From contig CAJHZI010000308.1 in the NCBI GenBank assembly GCA_905160935.1, forward strand, positions 405,309 to 469,308: a DNA stretch of 64,000 bases, read 5' to 3'. The position numbers were made by a program, and so were the translations under genes. Origin of the DNA: Enchytraeus crypticus (taxonomy: Eukaryota > Annelida > Clitellata > Enchytraeida > Enchytraeidae). The notes under the pieces were generated by a model. The model searched no databases, was not told where the DNA came from, and was given only the letters and a program-made list of their open reading frames with translations. Positions 1-9,400 of this stretch are shown in pieces (positions within the stretch are counted from its first letter, which is position 1; every line of letters starts with the position of its first letter).

Positions 1-131
1 TAAAATCCTATTTACTAGTGTTCTACCCTAATTGGTTTATTATTAATGTTGTGCTCGGGAAACTGAAGACTAGACAAACTATTATCTACACGTGGCACAA
101 GATTTTATTCAAATATAAACCTACCAGTAGG
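1..131. other. AT-rich sequence, nothing recognised
   Basis: No coding potential or repeat was recognised before the element that starts at 132. Confidence 0.5.
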
Positions 132-300
132 CAGTGGCGGATCCAGGGAGGGCCTAGGGGGCCCGGGCCCCCCCCCCTTAGGTCCGACGATTAAAATTTT
201 TAAAACTATATTTTCATTGTTTCTAGGGCAATTTCGATGTGTAAATATGTTAGTAATAGTGGGTAGGGGGGGGGGGGGGTTAAACTTTAAACGACGATTA
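132..300 (+). mobile_element. Left end of a DNA element ending in CAGTGGCGGATCCAGG
   Basis: The terminus CAGTGGCGGATCCAGG (132-147) is followed by a G/C-rich stretch with a run of C near 170. Then comes a segment that recurs at about 31797-31880. A second member ends at 32479 with the inverted form of the same terminus. No right end was found here, so this copy is truncated or diverged beyond the poly-G run near 266-280. The terminus looks hAT-like, but that is inference. Confidence 0.5.
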
Positions 301-1104
301 AAATTTTAGCGAACGCAGCTCGTCGCTAAGCAACTGCTCCTATCTTCACCGACATTGCTTAACCGACATTGGTTTTCCTTCTTGTTCATGTGCAAAACTA
401 GAGACCGAGACCGATCAACGTACTCCGCGAAGGATAGGTGTCAGAACAAGATCTAAGCCCGAGTCACAAATCGTCAGACACGGACGTTAAACCCTATTCC
501 AGCCTCGATTAACTCAGTTCACACTATGCTAATTAAAACATAACACAAAATCAGTGTTTAGAAATTAAATAGGAAAGAAGAATTTAATACAATAAAATAA
601 GAACAATAATACATTAATTAGGGCACAATTAAACTAGAAAAAACATCGATCAGAACTTAATAAATTACTTTAACTACGAAAATAGACATCATTATATTTA
701 GATCACCTTCAACACATAACCCTTTATTCAATACAACCTAGCTAACTAACTTAAAAGAACCACACTAAAAAACAACCACTATAACTAATTTATGAACTAG
801 ACGACTAGATTGGAACTAAACTATGCAGCCTGGTGCTATAGTGAAATTTGAACTAAAACTAGCGTGCTAATCCTAAACCCAACTACTAATATAAAACTTC
901 TATAATACTATAGGCTCCTAGACCTCAAAACTCACTGCCACACTGCTATAACTATCCCAATAGTATCCTGGTACTATAAACTAAAAGATCTACGGCTAGT
1001 ATCCTGGTACTATCGTCTAGAACTCAACAATTCACTTGAAAACAACCTCAAAACTAAATCGAACTATTCTGCACGACATCAAAACACCCAAGTCCTCCTA
1101 ATAG
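301..1104. other. Non-coding AT-rich stretch
   Basis: No gene was seen. The 17-mer TAGTATCCTGGTACTAT occurs twice, at 961-977 and 997-1013. Nothing else stands out. Confidence 0.4.
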
Positions 1105-1976
1105 AGGATTTTCACAGCTGTTATCCGCGCCCACTTTTATGCACCTACCGGCATTGGCATCCATATTGGATTACGTCTGTTGATTTTAAGCATTACGTAT
1201 ATATAGATATATATGCATATAAAAAATAACATTTCGATATATGTAAAGTATATTGCAATTTGTAAAAATGCACACGATTTATTAGTTATATACACAGACA
1301 GTGTAGGCCTACCTCTGTGCTTCATAAAGTTGTATGAACTTACGTATGGAATATATGAGCTCCGATCTTACCGGTAAGCCGTACGCTTTAGATTCGTTAT
1401 GTAGATGGATTCTATAGTTGAAGACTTAAATTAATTTTACTAGTTCAGTAGGTCTCGATCGAGGACTTATAACACTAGTCTAGTCGTAATTTAATGCCTC
1501 AATACACAAAGACCGTAAAGGATTCAAATACAAACCTTAAGTCTTAAACTATAGGCTAGTTGCAAAAGGTAAAAATTTTCAATAATTTTTTGTTAACAGA
1601 CCTATGTAGGCCTATATTCCAATAACTTTTCACAGGTTTTGAGAAACTTGACCTTAATTTGCATTACGTAAATGGCAGAAATGGCAGGAGTTTTGCAATT
1701 ACTAATTTCGTCAAATTATTAAAGCTTGCCACCAATAGGCCTATCTTATATTTCTACAACTAATTAAATACATAGACTAAGTACCCAACAAAACAGAAAC
1801 ACATCGTGCGGAGTGCGGACAGATTTTTGCCTCATTTTCCTGAATTCCACTCATGGAGTCCAAATTTCTGCCATATCTGCCAATTAACCTGTCCCTCATT
1901 GCTCATGATGCACTATTTGGCAGAAATGCAGAAATGCTGATATTATGTTTAACAAAGCTGTCAAGAACTAAACAAA
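1105..1976 (+). repeat. Dispersed repeat, about 870 bp, copy 1
   Basis: This block aligns in the same orientation along its whole length with 54850-55683. The shared text runs from TCACAGCTGTTA near the start to AACAAAGCT and TCAAGAAC at the end. The copies differ by many substitutions and small indels, so both are old. No long open frame, terminal repeat or target duplication was recognised. It may be a diverged transposon or a segmental duplication. Confidence 0.7.
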
Positions 1977-3610
1977 AAAGAAGTAAACAAAAAATGACGT
2001 GTGCATGAAACCTCTCTATATCGTCCACAACAAACTTCCTCGTCTTCTTCGTCACTACGCGCGACAACAACAATACATCAATTCAATATAACATATTGAA
2101 AACACAAAGAAACTTAATAGTTCACTTCGAACCCTTAAAACCTCCCCTAGCTTTTGAGGCAAAAATAAAACTGAAAACATATCTTCAAATAACATAGGGT
2201 TCATTGCTAAACAATTAAACTTTAGCATAAACACATCACAGAGTTATGCAACACATCGTATACATATGAACCAGATCATTTCAAATACTTCTACGGTACA
2301 ATTAACTTTAAAACTTTAATGTAATACATAACTTAATCATAAATCTGCATAACAGTTCACTTTTACAGTTAAGATAACAAAACGCACAAGAACTAGAATA
2401 CAAATCATATGATGTATAAACTTTACAAAATTCAAAAGGTTATCTATCTGACTACAGTCTCTGATATACAATAACATCGCATCTTGCAATACTCAGTACA
2501 TCTTACAGTACTTCTAATAAATATACAAAATTAAATACATAACTTTAAACAAAGCAAAATCAATCATTGACCACTGTGCGGACACTTTCATTTCAAGAAA
2601 TTAACATTACTTATAAATACTCTACAACATATTCTGACTTAAAATATTCAGAAAACTCAAATATTTCGTTTTAATCCTTCACCTTGCTTACTAATAAAAC
2701 GATATATTGTTGTACCGTAGTCTGTAGATACAAATATTTAGCAATTACAATGTAATACTAATATGTAGTGAAACACAACAAAACTTAATAGTCAAAATTT
2801 ACACAATTTCTAAAACTCGTAAGCATGAATAAACTAGCAATCAGCTGTATTCTCAACAATAACTGGAAATGATCAACTTGAACAATCTAACTTCTTTCTC
2901 AGTTCATAAATCAGTATATAATCATTAAAACGGGTTTATTTTTTATTGATTACTACGGGTTCGTTCTACCCAAGTAGTGTAGGCTGGTAAGCAGGTGACT
3001 AATTCAAGTAGTGAAGTACTAGAGAAGGAACAATGACCGAACTTCAACTATCTTATTACTACAGTTCAGTCTTGCTATCGTACAAAATATTTGGTAAATA
3101 ATGTATCTCGCTACCATTGTCCGTGTTTCTCTTTAACTTAAAGGTCTCTACTTAAATAAAATAAGATATACCACAGTTCGATCCGAAACCTTAGCTACCT
3201 TACAGTTACCATACCTAAGAATGAAAGAATGCATTCAGATAAATAAAGAAAAGAAAAGAAGAAAGAAAGATAGAGAGAAGAGGAAAGAAAGAAGAAAGCC
3301 GAGACTGAAGACCTAAAGACCGAAAGGGACAGCAACAACAATCATAGTCACTGGACGGCTGAGGAGGTGTCGGATCTGTCAAGTGGATCAAGCTTATACA
3401 GTCCGCAACATAAACACACATTCACACATACTCGCACACCTACAATGGAAGTGACAATCATGCGTTACTAATATAATTAGATCATAGGAAATCTGCTACA
3501 AAGGTTAACCCTAAACGACCAGATACGAGAAGCGATCAATCAGAATTAAGCACATGCGTTAAGGGTCAGCAAAACAACACGTCTACACTTAAACTGACCC
3601 ATTAAAAATG
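1977..3610. other. AT-rich stretch without a recognisable gene
   Basis: There are only short random frames. A purine-rich stretch of AGAAAGA-type sequence lies at about 3236-3310. Nothing else was recognised. Confidence 0.4.
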
Positions 3611-3948
3611 AGGCTATTAAAAATATTGGAAGCATTCCAAATGTGGCTATGGAGAAAAATGGAGAAGATCGAATGGACTGACAAAATTAAGATCGAAAAA
3701 CTTCGGAAGAAGTGCTAAATAGGGTTAGCATAAAGAGACAATTGATAACATAGAAAGGAATAGAAAGAAGAATTTGATGGGCCATGTACTGAGAGGGAAT
3801 GGTTTGCTGAAAGAGGTAATTAATGGAAGAATGGAAAGAAAAAGGTTAGAGGAAGCCTGAGGCTAAGGATACTGGAAGTTCGATAACTAATTCATATGCT
3901 GATATGAAGAGAAAGGCAGACGATAGAAATATGTGAAGGAGTTATATG
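3611..3948 (+). mobile_element. Family C LINE fragment, C-terminal coding region
   Basis: The broken frames translate to pieces typical of the C-terminus of arthropod non-LTR reverse transcriptases (EAFQMWLWRKMEKIEWTDK, then GHVLRGN-like text, then an R-K-A-D-D-R segment). It is decayed by stops and frameshifts. The fragment is interrupted at 3949 by the hAT element and its last bases resume at 6613. The LINE is therefore older than the hAT insertion. Confidence 0.7.
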
Positions 3949-3956
3949 CCATAGAC
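3949..3956. repeat. 8-bp target site duplication of the hAT (left)
   Basis: CCATAGAC here is repeated exactly at 6605-6612 on the other side of the element. Eight bases is the standard duplication length for hAT transposons. Confidence 0.9.
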
Positions 3957-3970
3957 CAGGGGTGCGCAAC
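3957..3970 (+). repeat. hAT left terminal inverted repeat
   Basis: CAGGGGTGCGCAAC is the exact inverse of 6591-6604. ACGGCCGC subterminal motifs follow within the first 70 bases. Confidence 0.92.
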
Positions 3971-4336
3971 CTTTGGGCTATTGACGGCCGCTTTAAAAAA
4001 AGTTACTTTTGCCACGGCCGCAAAAAATTTTTTAACTGGAAAATGAAACAGTCAGTATCAAAATTTGCCTGTCGTAATAGTCAAAGCGAGATAATGACAT
4101 AGACCTAATCATAATGTATTGTAGGACTGGATTGCTTACAAACAAAAACATTTACATCCATATTTACTTAAGTATATTTATACTTTATTGAACATAGTCA
4201 TATAAACCTAATATCAAGTCATACACGTACAGCATAGGTATATTTTTAAGTGCGCTGAAAATACCACAGTAAGTGATTAATGCTTGACTTACAGTCTTAC
4301 ATTGTCCATGCAACTTAGTAGTCCAGAGTACAGAAA

Positions 4337-5391
4337 TTAGTGGCTGCCTTGCTCTTGGATGTTTGCCGAGAGTCGCGCAAAGTCCGGGCACTCACTGGAG
4401 ATCATCAGTCGCATTCCTGACGACAGATTACTGTCCACTAGTCTGATTCGATACTTGTTCTTGAGATACTTCATTCGAGAAACGCCGCTTCGCACATATA
4501 AGTACTTCCAAACAGTACTAAAGTGTTTCTCACCATTTCGCGAAGCTTAGGATACTCCACAGATACTTTCCATGTCTCCAGTAAATCGTTTTTGTCCTCA
4601 AATTTCTTCACCAGCTGCGCGTTATTTTTAAGTTCGATCAGTTCCATTTGGACATCTAACGGCGCACTCTCTGTCTCAACCATATGTGGAGAAGCAACGA
4701 GTTTCATTTTCTCTTAAATCTTCTCGAAATCCTGAAAACGTTCCGCGAATTCCAGCAATAGGGCTTCGAGAACGTTTGAAAAGGACTTAGCGGGAATTTC
4801 ATCTCTTCTTATTTCATGGCTCTCAACTAGAGCGGTGAGTTGTGGGAAATGGTATAGATTGAGCTGTTTGATATGACTTTGTAGTAGACGACATTTGTCA
4901 CAGAAATCCTGTACTCTTCTGTGCATGAGGCACACTGTTGTTCCTTTGCCTTGCAGAGACTCAATGAGACAGTTGATATGAATTAACAAATCTACTAGGA
5001 AGGCTAGTGATGTTAAGAAGGCCTGGTTCTGCAGTGGGCAGTCCTTGTTTTTCGTGGCATAAAATTCCAGTACTTCTTTTCGTAGCAGCAGAACACGGCG
5101 AGCAGTTTCTCCCTGAGACAACCAACGAACACTGGTGTGGTAAAGAATATCTTCAGCCGACGAATCATTAGAGTGAAGAATTTTTATGAATTGGCGGTGG
5201 TGAAGAGCATTGGCGCGAATGAAAAGTATAATGCGATTCACATCCTTCAGAATGTTATTCAAATCAGCAGATTTAGAACACAACGCCTCCTGGTGAATAA
5301 TGCAGTGGAGATTTATGAGCTGGTCATTACCGTGCTCCTTCAACACATAGTCTGAAAATCTAGTCACGAAGCCATTTTGCTTACCAACCAT
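4337..5391 (-). pseudogene. hAT transposase, central and C-terminal part, broken
   Basis: The frame from 5391 opens with MVGKQNGFVTRF and continues with LHCIIHQEALCSK and HTSVRWLSQG. These match the RNase H-like core of the hAT subgroup that also gave rise to domesticated vertebrate genes such as GTF2IRD2. A TAA at 4714-4716 interrupts the frame, which then continues in phase. Near 4483 a single base is missing just after CEAAF, where the family has the C-terminal dimerisation motif; the next frame runs on with MKYLKNKYRIRL and ends at a TAA at 4337-4339. Upstream, joined frames suggest a deletion of roughly 20 bases at about 5385-5400, removing the usual TDGAP-type segment. The gene is dead as it stands. 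Confidence 0.88.
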
Positions 5392-6100
5392 GGCGCGCGC
5401 GCAGGTTCTTCAGATCAACGTGCGAATCGATGCAAGCTTTTTTCACTGCCAAAAATATATCTTCTCCACGAGTTTGAGTAACGAGTATCTCCATGGAGAG
5501 CAGATCCTCGCACAGTTCAAATGTTGGGGATAGGGAGCGAATGAATATGAGTAGCTGAGCGGAATCTGAAATGTCCGTTGATTCATCGACAGCCAGTGCA
5601 AACAGACTGTCCTCTTTGTTAATCTTTGTCAGCTTCAGCTGCTCGGCAATATCACTCTGACGGCGTTGTACGGTATCGCGCGACAGAGGAATCAAAGAAT
5701 AATCCTTTTCCTTACCCGGATGAATGCACTTCACGACATCCATGATACAACTTTTCACGAGTTCCCCATCGGAATAAGGCTTTCCAGCGACACCGAGACG
5801 ATATGCCACCCGATAGGAAGCTTCGCTGCGCTTATTCGTTATCTTAACAAAAGCAGACATAACCGATGTTTGTTGTCGAACATTCTTCTTTAGATTTTCC
5901 ATGCAAATCTTCCTTGAATCACCTTGTAACTGTGCATAGTTGTGTGATGCGTGTCGGCGAAAATGTTGCTTGGCATTGTCGCCTTTGACAGTTTTAACTA
6001 CATCGCCGCAGATTAGACACTGCATAAAATGGTTCTTTGTCTCTGTCATAAAGAAATCTAACTCCCATTTTGCATTAAAGTTCCGCTTCTCTTCTTCCAA
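5381..6100 (-). pseudogene. hAT transposase, N-terminal part
   Basis: This 239-residue frame starts with MEEEKRNFNAKWELDFF. It contains a BED-like zinc-binding arrangement (residues about 25-50, MQCLICGDVV followed by KQHFRRH) and then the block FALAVDESTDISDSAQLL, which carries the first catalytic aspartate region of hAT enzymes. Such proteins cut and rejoin transposon ends in the nucleus. The frame runs out at LRARHGW, where a short deletion shifts it away from the rest of the gene (5391 down to 4337). The start codon is the first Met of a frame that opens about 500 bp inside the right terminus, a normal position. Confidence 0.88.
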
Positions 6101-6590
6101 TGTTCTTTTTTCTTTTTATCGACATGATGGGTTCACAGGCGGCAAGGAATAAACGATAACTAAGCATACGAGTTGTACAAATGTTACAATAATCGTTTTC
6201 TTTAAACGCTCTTTCGCTGTTATGTTTATTCACTGCTATCGCAACAATATGTCCGGATTTTAAGCTGTTTAGTTTTAAGCTATTAAGAAATGCCGATGAT
6301 TGGTCGGTTGAAAGGGCACCACGTGCTGAACTACTCGGTCAAGAAGCTGTGATTGGTTACCGATATTGCGACCTTGAAGGTTACACGGTGGTTACGTATT
6401 GCGTGATTTGCAGCTGAAGCTACAGCTGCCAGAGTCGTAATTTGTTAAAGGGTGTTTTGTAAAAGAATATTCACTAATTCTTTTAAAACTTTATATAATA
6501 TTTTGCTAAATTGCAAATATTTGACGGCCGCAGGGTATTATAATTTAAACTGGCTTCCACGGCCGCACATTTTCGTGCCCACGGCCGCAT

Positions 6591-6612
6591 GTTGCGCACC
6601 CCTGCCATAGAC
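6591..6612 (-). repeat. hAT right terminal inverted repeat and target duplication
   Basis: GTTGCGCACCCCTG (6591-6604) mirrors the left end. CCATAGAC (6605-6612) duplicates 3949-3956. Confidence 0.92.
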
Positions 6613-6760
6613 CAACCAATAGGCAATGCACTAAGGGAAAGAATGTTTATTTATTTTAAATTAATTAGTGTTAATTAGTTATTGAAATAGCTAGTTAGTT
6701 AATTAGTTAATTAATTAGTTAGTTAGTTTAATTTGTTAGTTATTAAATTAAGTAGTGTTT
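6613..6760 (+). mobile_element. Family C LINE 3' end remnant, then TTAG-rich simple repeat
   Basis: The text CAATAGGCAATGCACTAAG continues the LINE fragment broken by the hAT; the family C 3' end is GGCAGTGCACT. From about 6655 to 6745 the sequence is a degenerate (TTAG)n/(TTAATTAG)n simple repeat. Confidence 0.6.
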
Positions 6761-6807
6761 ACTAAGACAAAAGGATTGGCTTCAAAGAAGATAAATAAGA
6801 TATCTAA

Positions 6808-6810
<3 letters not shown>

Positions 6811-6852
<42 letters not shown>

Positions 6853-6950
6853 GTGCCCTGACTACTGGCAAGTCCGTGGTATAATATAACGCATCCGTTC
6901 ATCTCTATCTTCCGTTTTTCGCTTCATGTCGACATACGAGTGGAGATTGA
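6811..6950 (-). mobile_element. Family C LINE 3' fragment with (CT)n tail
   Basis: About 40 bp of pure CT is followed by TTAGTGCCCTGACTACTGG and text equivalent to the inverse of the family C 3' end (GGTATATAA, CTTTTCGCTTCATGTC-like). The microsatellite lies exactly where the element's (GA)n tail should be on the other strand. Confidence 0.6.
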
Positions 6951-7061
6951 AGACAAGATAAGAGTATAAGATTTTTAATATAATTTTTTTATTTGACCAT
7001 ACTCATATTAGCAAAATCTATAACTTTCCCGTAAATTATTAAAGATAAGTAAAGATATATA

Positions 7062-7198
7062 GCTGGAAAAGTTAGTGTTAACGTCAGTTTCCTCACTCGA
7101 AAGCGATGCCAGTGACGGTCGAGCCCAGGAATTGAACCTCGCACATACAGATCCGCTGTCGAATGTCTTACCGACATCGACACTGGCTACAGCCAGTG
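7062..7198 (-). mobile_element. tRNA-derived SINE
   Basis: Read on the minus strand, this starts with an A-box-like GCCAGTGTCGATGTCGGTAA and a B-box region GGTTCAATTCC. It ends with TGAGGAAACTGACGTTAAC. It is one of about twenty copies in the window. The consensus has internal RNA polymerase III promoter boxes and no coding capacity. Confidence 0.85.
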
Positions 7199-8235
7199 AA
7201 CGATATATGCCAGTAAATTAAACGAAATTTCTTTATAGTTGGTAGAATTTAAATAAAGAGAAAATCGCGTTAAACATTAAAATTTAATCTTTAATTTAGA
7301 GTCAAATTGTTATGGCAAAAGCATTAAACAGGGACAAAGTGAATTTGTAAATTATTAATTGTAAATAAATTTATATCTTGCTATTGATATATACGAGTAA
7401 TATATGTTTGACTGTATGGCCCGAATAGAACTAAAAAACATTAAATATCTTAATAAAGGAAATAAATTCGCAGGCCACTCATCTCGCCCATAGTTGACAA
7501 CCTACATGTTTCACAGTAGGTTCAGCGCTTGAAATTACACACATTTATATTAGGGTTAATAAACTTTCTATTTTATTCAATTCGATTCACATATTCCACA
7601 CGGCTTGCATTATATCATCCATCATTATTATTGCAATCTGAAACTCATTCACTTGTCAGCGATTATATGACCACTGTTGGCGATTGCTAAGTTATCCTGC
7701 CACAGCTCTGCAGTCTAGCAATGACCAATTCATTGAGTTCGGTCCGCTGGTTGAATTCATTGTTGCCCCTCTTTTCTGATCTTCAGAGGAGGCAGAGGGC
7801 GCGTTAAGGGAACTCTTTGCCCTTAGGAAGTTATGGCTAGAGCCTGATTATTGTTTGCCTGCTTGTTTATATTTACTTCACCATTCTTGAGTATTTTGTA
7901 TTTACTTCATCCGTGCGTAACTCTGCGTATTATTAAAAAATATGGACACGCGTATTATTCGCGTATTATTACATACATGTAGGCTGGTTGGAAATTGGAA
8001 CTGTAACTAATAAGTACATGTACAGTAACTCTGTTGCTGCAACAGGTTAGGTTTATTCTGTATATGGGTTATGTGATAAACTTGTAAAAGAAGTGCAACA
8101 ACTCTGTACTCTGCGTTTACCATAACTGATGTAGTGATTGGTAAATTCAGCATTGACTTTAAGTTTTTCTTTCAAGTTCAGTTTCATTTAAGTGTGTTAT
8201 AGTGGTAAAAACCTAGTAGTTCTTAACAGTGTGAT
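7199..8235. other. AT-rich, nothing recognised
   Basis: No gene or repeat was identified. A slightly GC-richer patch lies at 7740-7860 without a supported open frame. Confidence 0.4.
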
Positions 8236-8526
8236 ACACTTATAACATAACATAACATAGCGGCAAACTGGGTCAGGAAGCATAGATGCTTGTTTAAGGT
8301 CCATTTCTTCCTTCCTCTCAATGGTTATTAGTAATTGTTGCCTATTGATAGCGCACGAATTGCAGCCGGCGCAGATTTAAGAATAAACTTCCAAAACCCT
8401 AGGATTTTTCATTCAAAGCTGTCCACACTCTATCTTCCAAGGTGGTCACCCAACCATGTACCAACCCAGGTCAACGTAGCTTATCTTCGATTATTGACGC
8501 GCAACTAAACCAAGTGCGCTAAATCG
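8236..8526 (-). mobile_element. 5S rRNA-derived SINE with (TTATG)n tail
   Basis: On the minus strand, 8526 down to about 8430 reads like 5S rRNA: ATCGAAGATAAGCTACGTTG, GGTTGGTACATGGTTGG and GTGACCACCTTGGAA correspond to the ACCGAAGTTAAGCAACGTC and TTGGATGGGTGACC regions that include the polymerase III box A and C elements. A body of about 170 bp follows, then CCGCTATGTTATGTTATG. This matches the SINE3 type of retroelement, 5S promoter plus LINE-recognised tail. Related bodies occur at 31142-31270 and 40354-40395. Confidence 0.75.
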
Positions 8527-9076
8527 TGCCGCTCTGTTTACATTTTCAATCCAATTTAAATGATAATTTGATAAGTTTTCGTACGTTGAAATACATGTGT
8601 ATGAATTCGAAATGCAAAAAAGAGAAATTAACAAAGAGAACTCAACAATTTTAATTAACATAATTTTGCATTTAAAAAACTTTTTCTTATTAAATTTATA
8701 AAATAGAATGTGTAAAATTTTCTAAGGCTCGAAAACTCACAAGCAGGTATCATCATCTTGTGTAAAACGCATGTTCATGATACCTGCCTGCACTAAGGTA
8801 AAAGTATTTTGGTTATTTAGCAGAGAGATCATTAGGCCTAAGGCATCTTCGCACAGATCTTCATTTCTAACTATCCACTCATTAACATACAATCATAAAC
8901 AAACCAGCCAGCCAAAAATTCATAATGACGTGCTTGCATTATCCTACCGCACGGATTTATCGACAAGTCTATCTAGTACATTTTATTGCTAAAGTCTGTA
9001 CATTCCACCGTATAATTCGCTAATGGTGATAATTCATAAAACGACTCACTATCACAACAACTTAAGCATTTTTAAA
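8527..9076. other. AT-rich, nothing recognised
   Basis: No supported gene or repeat was seen. Confidence 0.4.
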
Positions 9077-9400
9077 CTAACATTTACCTTCACGATCACT
9101 ACACCACTGAGAGCAGCAGAATCCCTTCAAGTCTACACCATACAAGCGAATGCTGGATACAACCGCTCTCGACTGTCCTGATTCACAGAATTGACAAGAG
9201 ATGATGAAATAGGATCCTACTAGCTGTGCTGTAGAGCCCGTCAACTGACGGGTAAAGCTCCGGGGGTGACTCAGGAATTTCGCTACTTCCGCCCTCATGC
9301 AAAGCCCATGGGCTTCACCAAAGTCAGCCTAGTGGTTTCGGTTTTTTTCTTCCTTGAACGCCCCGCAGTCTTAACCCCCATCCCCCAAGCCAGTTATCTT
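9077..9400 (-). other. GC-richer block, possible 5' exon of an unseen gene
   Basis: This block is clearly richer in G and C than its surroundings. On the minus strand it contains a 73-codon frame without family resemblance. It ends at GATCGTGAAG followed by GTAAATG, which would serve as a splice donor. It could be a 5' untranslated or first coding exon of a minus-strand gene, a non-coding RNA exon or an old repeat. No downstream exon was found to join it to. Confidence 0.2.

Larger units (their letters stand above)
3957..6604 (-). mobile_element. hAT DNA transposon, 2648 bp, non-functional
   Basis: The element is bounded by 14-bp perfect terminal inverted repeats, CAGGGGTGCGCAAC at 3957-3970 and its inverse at 6591-6604, and by the 8-bp duplication CCATAGAC. 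It carries one transposase gene on the minus strand (6100 down to 4337), broken by an internal deletion, a nonsense codon and a frameshift. Just inside both ends are several copies of ACGGCCGC. These sit where hAT transposases usually bind subterminal repeats, and the cluster is clearly not random in this AT-rich DNA. The element inserted into a family C LINE fragment, which gives a relative age. The preserved ends mean it could in principle be moved by a transposase from another copy. Confidence 0.92.

Noticed and set aside
8430-8526. A true 5S rRNA gene
   Set aside because: Only the promoter-proximal part resembles 5S rRNA, with many differences, and it continues into a SINE body and tail.
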